A DNA stretch of 64,000 bases from Procambarus clarkii (Eukaryota > Arthropoda > Malacostraca > Decapoda > Cambaridae), in assembly GCF_040958095.1 (NCBI RefSeq), contig NC_091209.1, positions 10,306,731 to 10,370,730 of the forward strand. The letters run 5' to 3'. Under the pieces are notes generated by a model. The model was not told the origin of the DNA. It ran no database searches and saw only the letters and a list, made by a program, of their open reading frames with translations. Shown in pieces: positions 46,951 through 56,803 of the stretch. Made by a program: the position numbers and the translations under genes. The first letter of the stretch is position 1; each line of letters begins with the position of its first letter.

Positions 46951-47599
46951 CTCACACTTAGCTAATTACACGAAATACTAGATGGGATACCCAACAGTGC
47001 ATAAGTCAACCACAAAAGTCTGTTCCCAAATATGTACTGTATACTGTACCATGAAATTAATCATACTGAAGTGTGAGAGATGGGAGCTGGTTAAATAAAT
47101 CCCAAACCCATCTTCCTGTTTAGATAGTACTTTTTGCAACTATGTGCACCATTGTACATAAACAAGATGGAGTTCACATATATGTATTTTATAAGGCCTA
47201 GGAAAGTTATCTTAACTTTTCTTTGCAACATCAGTACAAAAACTATTCTGGTTTGTCCCAATTCAAGTCCTAATTTCTACTTCTAATTGCCTTTTACATC
47301 AATATATGTATGATAATCCTCATCGTAACTATAAGTACTACCTAAACAGAGATGGGCTGTAAATCCAAGAAATGTAGCAGGTCAGAGAACAGGGTAAACA
47401 TCCACACATGTACACCCAATGAATACTTAAAGCCTCTTCCATGTTTAAAGAAATGTATAAATATTGACTTCTCATTATCAAAAACTGCCTTTTGTTCCTT
47501 TTACAGATCTTTGCCAGTATAATTACCCCTATAGACATGATACTAGGAAGATTTACATTTTAATCTACTAATCTAGTGTAATTAAAGAGCTGTACACAC
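46951..47599. other. Intronic DNA, nothing recognised
   Basis: Start of the 7.1-kb intron on the - strand (donor GTGTGT at 47599). No repeat partner. Confidence 0.5.
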
Positions 47600-47733
47600 C
47601 TGTTGTGAAGCTTGTGTTTGCTGAGCAATCTGTGCTGCCTGGGAGATCATCTTCTGCTTGTTCTTTTCTGCCATTTCCATAGCCAGTTGGTTGATCTCCC
47701 GTTCATCCAGCCGCTCCTGCTTTATCCGCGGAG
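47600..47733 (-). CDS. Unidentified gene, first exon in window
   Basis: Acceptor gtcttttacag before 47733 and donor CAACAG|GTGTGT. Two bases finish a split codon, then 44 codons encode PRIKQERLDEREINQLAMEM, AEKNKQKMISQAAQIAQQ and TQASQQ. The charged, Gln/Ala-rich helix is a probable coiled coil. IKQE fits the sumoylation pattern (hydrophobic-K-x-E), which would suit a nuclear protein; that is a pattern match only. The acceptor shows there is at least one more exon upstream, not found up to 64000. Confidence 0.86.
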
Positions 47734-48520
47734 CTGTAAAAGACAAAATATTGATGTATGTGGTGAGAAACCAATGCAGAAAATTAATTACTGTAGTGAA
47801 AGTTAAAAAAGGTATCAAAATATGAACTAATTAATGGCTCATATTAAATGGGACTAGACTTGTTATAAAACCCCTAATCATCACAGAATAGTACTGTACT
47901 GTATCCTATCATGCAGAGTTGAATGACCATCTTACCCCTAGAAAACAAGTACTTCCTTTACACCACAAATGTTGTCCCGTATCTAGGGAGCACATTTACC
48001 AGCTTTGATCGTAATGCCCTGTATTCTGTAAATGTGTAAGGAAATTTGGACTGAATACAGGTACTGCAAAGGGTACATATCAATAACTAAAAGCATTTTG
48101 ATCATTGGAGGCCGGATCGGGGACTGGACCGCAGGTATGTTGAGCCACGAAATCATCACAAAGGTAAGATAGTTACCCACGAGAGGTAATCCCCAAGCCA
48201 GCACACATGTAATACAATAACTAAATGGTACTGTAGGGAGTACCGCAGTAGGGAGTACCGCAGTGTAATAAGTTTATGCCACTGAAAATGAGTATAGACT
48301 ATAACAAATTACACACAGTATACAAACATTTGTCTGTCTAGCAAAAAACAAAACAAAATGGGGTCAACACTAAATAATGTCAATAAGGCACTGGAAACTT
48401 TTCTTTTTATTTGACCTTACGCATGTATAGTATATTTAACTGACCTATTTCTAGCTATTAGAGTAAGGGGGCAGCACATTTTTAGTTATACAAATGTGCC
48501 TACTAAGTTCTAAGACACAT
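47734..48520. other. Intron, nothing recognised apart from a LINE/SINE tail trace
   Basis: 48105-48165 (ggaggccggatcggggactg, ccacgaaatcatcac) is a decayed + strand LINE/SINE tail. A short 'agggagtaccgcagt' duplication lies at 48235-48265. Confidence 0.5.
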
Positions 48521-48524
48521 TGTA

Positions 48525-48768
48525 CAGTGACGCATCGATTAACGAGTTTAATTCGTTCCTGCACCAAGCTCGTCATGTGGAAAACTCGTCTCGCAAAACA
48601 ACAACAAAACTGTCGTCGGAGGTGTCCGAGAACCAGCGGGGAACGCTCGTTAATGAACGCTCGTTAATCGAGCGAAAGCTCGTCAGTCGAGACATATTTT
48701 CTGCGAGCGGCTTTATCGTTACCCGAAAAGCTTGTAATTGGAACCGCTTGTTACTCGAGGTTCCACTG
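48525..48768. mobile_element. 244-bp Tigger-type MITE with TA target duplication
   Basis: The left end reads CAGTGACGCATCGATTAACG after TA (48523-48524). The right end, reversed, reads CAGTGGAACCTCGAGTAACA and is followed by TA (48769-48770). The inside is rich in 'ctcgtta' and 'tcgagcg' words. The ends resemble, but are not the same as, those of the 3876-4866 element, so this is a second Tigger-type family. Non-coding. Confidence 0.8.
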
Positions 48769-49039
48769 TACTGTATATCAGAGGTGATTTGATTACAAAA
48801 CCTAACCTAGGTCTAACGCAATGTCAAGTCCCTCCTACAAACATATCCATGTGCAGTTGTTGTCATCATGTGCCTAACCCATGCTGTACAGTCATCACTG
48901 GTCTTAGGCCAAGTGTAAACTGTCGACTTTTTTTCAGAATAGTTATCAAGGTTAATACAGTACTGTACCAGAATTTGCATATGTTGCTGCAAAATCCCGT
49001 CTAAATCACTCGCCCATCTACATACCCGCCCAAACATCC

Positions 49040-49430
49040 ACACATTCCAGGTGCCAGCGAGAAACAAAAATGGGAAAAGTTTCTTTCACCCTGATGCCCC
49101 TGTGTTCCTCCTGTGGGAGGTACCTGAGCGTACAGAACACTGGACACGTGATCCTGTGGTCCCAGGTTCGATCCCGGGCGCCGGCGAGAAACATTGGGCA
49201 GAGTTTCTTTCACCCTGATGCCTCTGTTACCTAGCAGTAAATAGGTACCTGGAAGTTAGTCAGCTGTCACAGGTTGCTTCCTGGGGGTGGAGGCCTGGTC
49301 AAGGACCGGGCCGCGGGGACACTAAGCCCCGAAATCATCTCAAGATAACTCAAAATATACCTAAGCAGTAAATAGATATGCTGTCTAATTCCCCTGGGAG
49401 TTAGACAGTGGTTATGGACTGCTTCCTAAG
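49040..49430 (+). mobile_element. tRNA-derived SINE split by another SINE
   Basis: 49045-49112 (aggtgccagcgagaaacaaa, cccctgt) is the middle of a family A/B SINE. It stops at about 49112 and resumes at about 49360 (aagcagtaaatagatatgct, gttagacagtggttatgg, actgcttcc). A complete family A copy lies between (49115-49350). Confidence 0.8.
49115..49350 (+). mobile_element. tRNA-derived SINE, family A (inner copy)
   Basis: B box aggttcgatcccg at 49165-49177, then the core gttacctagcagtaaatagg and the tail ggaccgggccgcggggacac ending in caagataact. The first ~15 bases of the head are diverged (gggaggtacctgagcg). Confidence 0.85.
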
Positions 49431-49459
49431 GGTGTGTATGGGAAAAAATAAATTAGTTA

Positions 49460-49545
49460 ATAACAGTTGATTGACAGTTGAGAGGCGGACCGAAAGAGCA
49501 GAGCTAAACCCCCACAAGCACAACTAGGCGAATACACACGACCTC
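49460..49545 (+). mobile_element. LINE 3' tail fragment
   Basis: agttgattgacagttgagag, gcggaccgaaagagc and aagcacaactaggcgaatac match 54235-54310 on the same strand. Confidence 0.75.
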
Positions 49546-49934
49546 CACTTCAAAAAAGATGCCATGGGAGGTTCAAGTATTCAGCTAAGCTTGCCTACTG
49601 GAGAAAAAGGCCCATAGATACAGTAGTTTCGCACTTTAAGGCACTAAGGGAAAACTGTTTATTCTAGAGGGGCAGCTTCGTGCCGCTTGAAGGAACAACA
49701 CGAGCCAACTGTCAAGGTGCACATTTCTTGTCTCCCGGTCAAGAGACCAAAGTTGTGTATTAGGTCAAGACAATGTCACAATCATAATATTAACACATTG
49801 TGAAGTCACTCACCATGCCAAACCAGTAGACATGCTTTCTGCTGTCATTAAGAAAAAGCACACAATGCCCTCATGCTTTCTGGCTTTATAGTCTAGGAAT
49901 TCTACCCCAATGCTTCTTTTCAAATATTTCTCTT
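49546..49934. other. No gene seen
   Basis: Unassigned intergenic or intronic DNA. Confidence 0.45.
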
Positions 49935-50030
49935 CACTATGTCGTGGTATAATTGTCCAATGCATTTGCTTGGGAGTGCCCAGAGCATAGGTTCGAATCC
50001 TCCTCACAGTTCCTACTGATTTTCTCATTG
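49935..50030 (+). mobile_element. tRNA-derived SINE fragment
   Basis: B box taggttcgaatcctcct at 49987-50003. The A-box region is weak (tgtcgtggtataattgtcc). The anticodon arm does not fold, so it is not a tRNA gene. Confidence 0.5.
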
Positions 50031-50289
50031 ATACATAACATTAATGTGATTTCTTTGTGCATAACTACAATGTTACTTTTACAATTGTTAAGTTGATGCA
50101 ATGTTAACAATATATACTGTAGTTAAAAGAACTGGTTTTGTGTACATCGGATATTATACTATGAACAGCCCTAAAAAAATTCAAATGTAGAAAAAAAAAC
50201 ATTTCCACTTAGGAGGAGCTGGGGTTCGGAATAGAAAATAAGGTAATTATCAGGGAAAAGCACAAAGTCATTTTGACTATGCTGTCTAG

Positions 50290-50520
50290 CACTTAGAAGG
50301 GATTATGATAGGGACTCGGGATTGGACGGGGGGAAAGGAATGGTGACAAATCACTTTGACAGTTGGGATTGAATGCCGACCTAAACGAAGTGAGACCGCC
50401 ACTCTACTGAAATCTGTCACTCGACTGTCACTGTAAGCCGTCCAGCTCGAGTGGTTGGAATAGAAGCCGACCCTTTGAGGGTTTAGAGGAAAGGGGGGGG
50501 GGGGGGGGTCCACCAATGGC
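50290..50520 (-). mobile_element. tRNA-derived SINE, another family
   Basis: On the - strand there is gtagagtggcggtctcactt (anticodon-arm side) and taggtcggcattcaatccc (decayed B box, 50366-50384). A run of about 16 G at 50494-50509 follows. Confidence 0.45.
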
Positions 50521-51065
50521 TTACAACAGTCCCATACCCCCTATGTGGCATCCTGAAAAGTTGGATGAGGCTAGCCCTAAGCAACATCTGACCTCCAACC
50601 TTGGACAAATGGATAGGACATTCTTTTATAGATACATATTTATGCTTTATGCATGTACATGTTCCTGATTACCTGGTTAGGACTCCTGTCCCCAAAATGG
50701 TGGTAGTAACAGCCAAGACAGCACTGAGAAGTGCTAATGTGCTAATCCAGTGTCAAGTTTATAGGATGTTCTGCATGAACAAGCTGTGTTCTTTATGAAC
50801 ACTCGTCTGATCGATTAACTTTAAAGTGAACTTAATTTACAAGTCATGATAATTCACTTTGTATATGCGACTTATAATTATGAATACCTTGAGGCTGTAA
50901 TCCATTATACTTTGCATGTCACTGTCCCTTGCTATTAAAATAATTTAAACTGTCATATTATATATATACATATATATATACATATGTCTCTGTAAAAAGA
51001 CTTTTCTAGATTGCTTATGAATGGTAGAACCTAAACCCCTCAATTTAATGGACTGTTCGTTGTAT
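50521..51065. other. No gene seen
   Basis: AT-rich; short TA/CA runs at 50960-50985. Confidence 0.5.
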
Positions 51066-51290
51066 CTACCTTGAGGCTACCTTGAGGTGCTTCCGGGGCT
51101 TAGTGTCCCCGCGGCCCGGTCGTTGACCAGGCCTCCTGGTTGCTGGACTGATCAACCAGGCTGTTAGACGCGGCTGCTCGCAGCCTGACGTATGAGTCAC
51201 AGCCTGGTTGATCAGGTATCCTTTGGAGGTGCTTATCCAGTTCTCTCTTGAACACTGTGAGGGGTTTGCCAGTTATGCCCTAGTTAATAA
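51066..51290 (-). mobile_element. LINE 3' end, family 2, with the tail shared by the SINEs
   Basis: Read on the - strand: the coding end (CSRENWISTSKGYLI-type, 51205-51260), then acagcctggttgatcagtcc, then aggcctggtcaacgaccggg and ccgcggggacactaagcccc, ending with aagcacctcaaggtagcctc. The last ~60 bases match the SINE family A/B tail. Confidence 0.8.
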
Positions 51291-51529
51291 CTATGCCAGT
51301 TATCTAGTTCAAGATTCCCCCATGATTGACTCAAAGGCACACAGGTACAAGGCTGTTTCCCCGAAGATTACACAACTTGCTCTGGCAATATATTTGATCT
51401 TCATAGCTACTATAAATAACCAGACATAGCAGGGAACATACAGTGCCTAGTAATTAAGGTTGTCCTGATGATTATGTTACGTTGTTGGGTTGATTAGATA
51501 CACAGTGTTTAGCGAGTTTCATATTTATT

Positions 51530-51769
51530 TAGTAGTCCTGGATACTATCACCTCTTTTTCGTATATTTTCTAGCTTTGGCACACTTAGCTCCTTTAGCCT
51601 TTTTGCGAACTCTTGTTTTCAGTTCCGGAAGCCATTTTGTAGCAGGCCTTTGCACCTTCTCCAGTTTATTGATGTGCTTCTTGACATATGGGCACCACAC
51701 AACTACTGCATATTCCAATTTTGGTCTCGAGTCATGAACAGTTTCTTTAATATTTCACCACCCATGGAG
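51530..51769 (-). mobile_element. LINE fragment, family 1 (right-hand coding part)
   Basis: Corresponds to 17160-17387 in the same orientation: 'tttctagctttggcacac', 'ttccggaagccattttgtag', 'ttgatgtgcttcttgacata' and 'atttcacca' line up. It is interrupted at TTAA (51770-51773) by a TTAA element. Confidence 0.85.
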
Positions 51770-51773
51770 TTAA

Positions 51774-52161
51774 CCCTCGGACAACAGCCATGGAGAAAAA
51801 TGATTATACCCACCTATGCACAAAAAAAAAAAAAAAAAAAAAAATTATAGAATTATTAATTTGTATGTAGAATAAGAAAAACACAATAATAAGTGAATAT
51901 ATATAGTTTCACTGAGTGGAGGCACTCCAAGTCTGCATCTGGCACTTGTTAATGCCTGGTGCTCAACTTGGCTGACACTTCCTGATTTATTCTCTGATGT
52001 TTCAATGATTGTTTAATCATTTGTTTTTCTTTATTTACATCCAGCTTTTATATCCATATTTGCATAATACATGTAAAACCCAAACAATAATTTGATGAAT
52101 CTTCATATGATTACCTCATTACCCTGTGAATCAACAGTTGATGATAACCATTGTCAAAGGG
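51774..52161. mobile_element. 388-bp TTAA-flanked element inserted in a LINE
   Basis: TTAA (51770-51773), CCCTCGGACA at the left end, TGTCAAAGGG at the right end, TTAA (52162-52165). An A-run of about 23 lies at 51821-51844. A partial inverted copy is at 36530-36792. The host LINE continues on both sides, with exactly one TTAA in the uninterrupted LINE copy at 17388-17391. Confidence 0.85.
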
Positions 52162-52179
52162 TTAAAAGCGAGTCAATTT

Positions 52180-52450
52180 GTAAAGGGACCTGACAGCTGA
52201 GTGGACAGCGCCTCGGATTCGTAGTCCCGAGGTTCCGGGTTCGATACCCGGTGGAGGCGGAAACAAGTGGGCAGAATTTCGTTCACCCTGATGCCCCTGT
52301 TACCTAGCAGTGAATAGGTACCTGGGAGGAGTTAGACAGCTGCTACAGGCTGCTTCCTGGGATGGGAGGGTGCAACAAAAAAGGAGGCTTGGTCGAGGAC
52401 TGGCCCGCAGGGACGCTAAGCCCTGAAATCATCTCATGACGAGCTTAAGG
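52180..52450 (+). mobile_element. tRNA-derived SINE, family B, inserted in a LINE
   Basis: Head gacctgacagctgagtggac, anticodon region cctcggattcgtagtcccga, B box gggttcgatacccg (52237-52250), core and tail ending tgaaatcatctcatgac. Inverted homologue at 35888-36190. Sits 15 bp from the TTAA element in the same LINE copy. Confidence 0.88.
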
Positions 52451-52640
52451 GGTCGCATACGCTCCATGCACAATATTCTTCGTGTGTTCCTCTGGTGCCA
52501 GTTTATTATCTAAAGCCACCCCCTAGATCTCGTTCTTTAATAGAGTTCTTTAATTCCTTTCCCCCATAATTTATAAGTTGTATGTGGTCTATTTTCTAAA
52601 ATTCCACATTCCATAACATGACATTTATTGCATTGGTAAT
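52451..52640 (-). mobile_element. LINE fragment, family 1, continuation
   Basis: ggggtcgcatacgctccatg, cctctggtgcca, accccctagatctc and attccacattccataacatg match 17405-17590 in order. Confidence 0.85.
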
Positions 52641-53049
52641 GTTCATTGTCTACATAAATGACCTACCAGATGGAACATAGAATTAAATGAACATGTTTGC
52701 TGATGATGCCAAGATACTAGGGAAGATTAGAAACTTACATGATTGTCATGCCTTTCAAGAAGACCTGGAGAAAATAGTTGGATGGAGCACCACTTGGCAA
52801 GTGGTATTTAATGTGAATAAATGCCATGTTATGGAATGTGGAATAGAACAGATCGCACAACCTATAAATTATGTGAGAAATTTTTAAAAAATTGTGATAA
52901 AGATCTAGGGGTGGTTTTCTAGATAGAAAGCTATCCCTCAAGGACCACATATAGAACATCGTGCAAGGAGCGTATGCTACTTTCCAATTTCAGAATTGCT
53001 TTTAAATTCATGAATGGTGAAATACTAAAGAAATTGGTCACGACTTTTG
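52641..53049 (+). mobile_element. LINE reverse transcriptase fragment, family 1
   Basis: VYINDLPDGT-type text (52648-52680) leads to MNMFADDAKILGKIRN (catalytic ADD box, 52687-52734) and WSTTWQVVFNVNKCHVMEC (52786-52842), then AYATFQFQNCF-type text near 52975. The junction with the - strand LINE at about 52640 is abrupt. Confidence 0.88.
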
Positions 53050-53197
53050 CAGGCGATGAGTCACAATAACGTGGCTAAAGTATATTGACCAGACCACACA
53101 CTAGAAGGTGAAGGGACGACGACGTTTCGGTCCATCCTGGACCATTCTCAAGTCGAAACGTCGTCGTCCCTTCGCCTTCTAGTGTGGTCTGGTCAAC
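53050..53197. mobile_element. Fold-back element with ~44-bp arms and 14-bp target duplication
   Basis: Arms 53085-53129 and 53154-53196 (ttgaccagaccacac, tagaagg, gaagggacgacgacgtttcg and complement) are nearly perfect inverted repeats around ~24 bases. The element is bounded by ggtcacgacttttg at 53036-53049 and again at 53198-53211, a perfect 14-bp duplication of the host LINE. It also carries gagtcacaataacgtggct outside the left arm. Confidence 0.9.
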
Positions 53198-53720
53198 GGT
53201 CACGACTTTTGTTAGACCAAAGCTGGAATATGCAGCGGTTGTACGAGAAGCAGCACAGAAGTATGCCCATATCTTAAGAATTACGTCAATAAACTGAAAA
53301 AGGTACAAAGACATGCAACTAAATGACTGCCAGAACTAAAGGACAAGGGCTATGAGGTGAGGTTAGAGGCATTATATGTGCCAAAACTAGAAGACAAAAG
53401 AAAAAGAGAGGTCATATGATCACTACGTACAAAATAGTAACGAGAATCGAGAAAACCGATAGGGGAGAATTCCCGAGTATACTGTAACTTCAAAAACAAG
53501 GTCATAGTTTTAAACTAACTAAACAAAGCTGCCGAAGAAATACGATAAAATTCACTTTCACAAACAGTGGTAGATGGTTGAAACAATTTAGGCGAGAAGG
53601 TGGAGGAGGCCAAAACTGTCAGTAGTCTCAAAGTGTTATATGATAATGAGTACTGTACTGGGAAGAGAGGACACCACAAGCATAACTCTCATCCTGTAAC
53701 TACACTTAGGTAATTACAAG
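53198..53720 (+). mobile_element. LINE C-terminal fragment, family 1, continuation
   Basis: TTFVRPKLEYAAVV (53202-53245), then frameshifted KLKKVQRHATK-type text (53290-53325), MITTYKIVTRIE-type text (53417-53450) and the final 'SQSVI*-EYWEERTPQA*LSSCNYT'-type end near 53650-53705. Confidence 0.85.
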
Positions 53721-54114
53721 CAAACACAAATGGCCATCTGCCTACACAGGTCTACACCCTCTAATGCTGGACTGTATTGTACTGAAGATGAATATTAAAT
53801 AGGTTTAATGACGGTTTACGAAATTCCAGGTGCCATTATTGTATTATAAATACTGCATATTTATCCTGGTGAAACACCATAAAACATGGGTAGTAAAGCC
53901 TCCAACACAACTGTTCGACTGTTCAATTGTAGTATAGACTATTCACTGAAGAAATATTCTGCAGAACTGTTGGTGCCTAGATGGGCTCAGACCAGCAATT
54001 TTGCCCATTAAACTTCATACCATGGTTTTGGCCCCTATAGTGCCCATATATCTTTTGATACAATTGTCAACTACTGCAGTATAGGGAAGTTTTTCAATGC
54101 AAGTGGACAAGTGT
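53721..54114. other. No gene seen
   Basis: Unassigned; no repeat partner. Confidence 0.45.
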
Positions 54115-54315
54115 CACTTTCCACACTTGGAAGAGAACAGATGGAATGCATTAGGCAGTGATGTGGAGGAGGCTGACTCCATACACAGTTTTAAATGTAG
54201 ATATGATAGAGCCCAGTAGACTCAAGAATCTGTACACCAGTTGATTGACAATTGAGAGGCGGGACCAAAGAGTCGGAGCTTAACCCCTGCAAGCACAACT
54301 AGGCGAGTACAAACT
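54115..54315 (+). mobile_element. LINE 3' end fragment
   Basis: RWNALGSDVEEADSIHSFKC then RYDRAQ (54138-54213) is the usual LINE C-terminus ('VEEADSI..FK..YDRA'). It is followed by the tail agttgattgacaattgagag and aagcacaactaggcgagtac. Confidence 0.85.
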
Positions 54316-54984
54316 GAAGGAGGATGTGTCAACCTGGGTAGAGTTAATATTTTATATATGGTCTATTTCTTGTGCTTGTGTATTCACACACCATGAAAAG
54401 TGGAAAATAGGGGTAATGATGATACTGTACTGCTATTTATTGCTTCAGAGTTAGTTGAGAAGCGAGATGGCTTAGAAAATAAAATGTTTGTGTAGCATGT
54501 CAGAACATTCTCAACTAAAGAAAATGGTGAATCAAAGGAAATTTATTACCAGGATGTTTGAATTAGTTCAAGCATCAATGGCTTTTAAATTAAACAAAGA
54601 AAGCTGTAGCCCATCTCTGCCACCCCATGAATCACCGTCTGCTGTACTACCTCTTTCCTCATCTGAAAATCAAACCTCTTTCTTCACTCATCAAAAAATA
54701 CAATCAGAATAAGCAGTTAAACTCCATCATTCAAGGTAGAGAGAGAAATAAAAAACTAGGTTTATTATATGTATTATTCCCTCAAATTTAGACCATGTTA
54801 ATTTTTTGGGGTCAGGGAACTTACAACATAGCACATGTGGGGAAATCTGGTTCTGAATTATGAACTGCCAACTTATGAACACCTTTTCAGAAAGAATCCA
54901 GTTTGTAAGTTGGGGGACTTGCAAAAACTTAATCTGATTAAGACTGAACACACCAGACTATTATCATGTCACAAAAAATTTTTG
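54316..54984. other. No gene seen
   Basis: AT-rich. The 74-aa frame at 54488 has no recognised motif. Confidence 0.45.
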
Positions 54985-55170
54985 AAATTTTGTTGATCGA
55001 ACCACACACTAGAAAGTGAAGGGACGACGATGTTTCAGTCCATCCTGGACCATTCTCGCAATCAACTTGAGAATGTTCCAGGATGGACCAAAACGTTGTC
55101 GTCCCTTCACTTTCTAGTGTGTGGTTTGATCAACATATTTCAGCCACGTTATTGTAACTCCTCGTCTGTT
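54985..55170. mobile_element. Second fold-back element, opposite orientation
   Basis: Arms about 54993-55063 and 55067-55133 (gatcgaaccacacactagaa, gtgaagggacgacgatgttt, cagtccatcctggacca and complement) give a hairpin of about 68 bp. The flanking block cagccacgttattgtaactc (55141-55160) is the complement of the block on the left of the 53050 element, showing the inverted orientation. No clear target duplication was found. Confidence 0.85.
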
Positions 55171-56540
55171 GAAATTTTTCCTGTGTCTACCATATAATGT
55201 TATAACTTCTGAAAGTAAAAATGTAATAAATATTTCTTTAATTTGTTATTTTCCCCTCATTTTTGTTAACTATGTCAAAGAATTGAGTTGCTCCTCTATA
55301 TGTTTAATTGTAAATACTGTACTCAAAACTGTGAACAGTCTTGAACAAGAAGAAAACATTCCACACAAAGGGAAGCTACACTATCATCAAGATTGCAAGT
55401 TTGCTAATATGCTTAATTATACTGTAAAGTGTAATAGTCTTTTGAGCCTCTGTGGATGTAGGAATCTTAACAGTTAAAGTACTGTACTGTATAGGATTTA
55501 AGTTTAGAACATTCTGAAGAACATTTTATAACATTCATTTTCTCTGAGTGTAGAACTGGTAGGGGTAACAGTACAGTACAGTGGTAATGGAACCAGTAAA
55601 CTAGGATCTGATTATAGCCCTAATCAAGGCATATTCACTTAAAATGTCTACCATTAATAGATTAGGAGAGGTTTGACATGCACAGTTCAAGGATCATTTG
55701 TGTGTTTCATTAATTTGCTGTCAGACAGGTTACTAGGTATAAGGTATAGGTTTATGGTGGTTTGTAAAGAGCTCATGAGTAGTTCTTTTTAGAGGCAGAG
55801 CCTCTGTATTCATCTAATCAGAACTCAAATGAGAAAGTTTGAAGATGGCATGTAGCAAGAAGGGTGCAAATTTGTATACGTATAGGAAGAAATTGCTGGG
55901 GAATATACTGAAGGAATATTCTTGTATTCTGTAAATGCTTACGTACTAACCTGTGATTTCATTTGTAACCTGTTAATCCTCTTGTGGCACAAGTTCTAGC
56001 TGTTAAGATGTAAGAAGTTTAACGTATGTGCTTATTTAAAGCCATTTGTGATATGAAAATATCCTTCCCACTGCTTGATAGATATTTTCCCCAGTTGAAT
56101 TAATTCTGTATCATATCTAGGTTCGTTGTTGATATTAATAATCTCCCTTGTTCCCTGTGAAATTTTATTTGCCCTCCTCATTGTTTTAAAATAACCAACC
56201 TAGTAGAATTGCAGTACAATACTGTGTAAAATAAAAAGTATAATACTGTATAGCATCTTCAGATCAATGAAAATTGCCACCAGCATGCCAGACAGACCTA
56301 GCTACCTTGTACATTACAGAGAGAGTAATCACACTACCTTGTGCATGATATCAGATCTTAACGATTAGTAGTTCCCAAAGAACAAGCCACCAAACTTGGT
56401 GTCAGGATGCAGGGGGATGGAGAGAGAGAAAAAGTGCCAAATTATATGAAAGCATCACCGAAGAGTACCAACAGCCTGCTACTATGACTAGTAGTATCAT
56501 ATAAAATAAAAAAATAAAAATTATATATATTTATATATAC
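55171..56540. other. No gene seen
   Basis: AT-rich. The 102-aa frame (55169-55477) shows no motif or splice support. 56505-56540 is a short TA-rich run. A decayed LINE piece may lie at 56020-56200 (- strand style text) but is not secure. Confidence 0.4.
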
Positions 56541-56803
56541 TGTACAAGGGTTCTTACATTCTTGTATAGCCACTAGCACAAACAGCATTTTGGGCAAGTC
56601 CTCAATCCTAATATTCCCGAAATATGACCCAGGCCAAATCGTTTAACAACCAGGTACCCATTTAACTGTTGGGTAAACAGAGGCTACAGTTAAGGATTGG
56701 CACCCAGTAAATCCTCCCCGGCCAGGATACAAACCCCAGGCCAAAGTGTTTGCGAAATGCCAGGCGAGTATCTTACCACTACACCACAGGGACTGCTAAT
56801 AGC
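56541..56803 (-). mobile_element. tRNA-derived SINE, family C, diverged
   Basis: On the - strand the head (cctgtggtgtagtggtaaga) is at about 56770-56790, the 'ggccggggaggatttactgg' block at about 56706-56725 and the 3' end (ctatacaagaatgtaag) at about 56550. Matches 3582-3872 with many substitutions. Confidence 0.8.
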
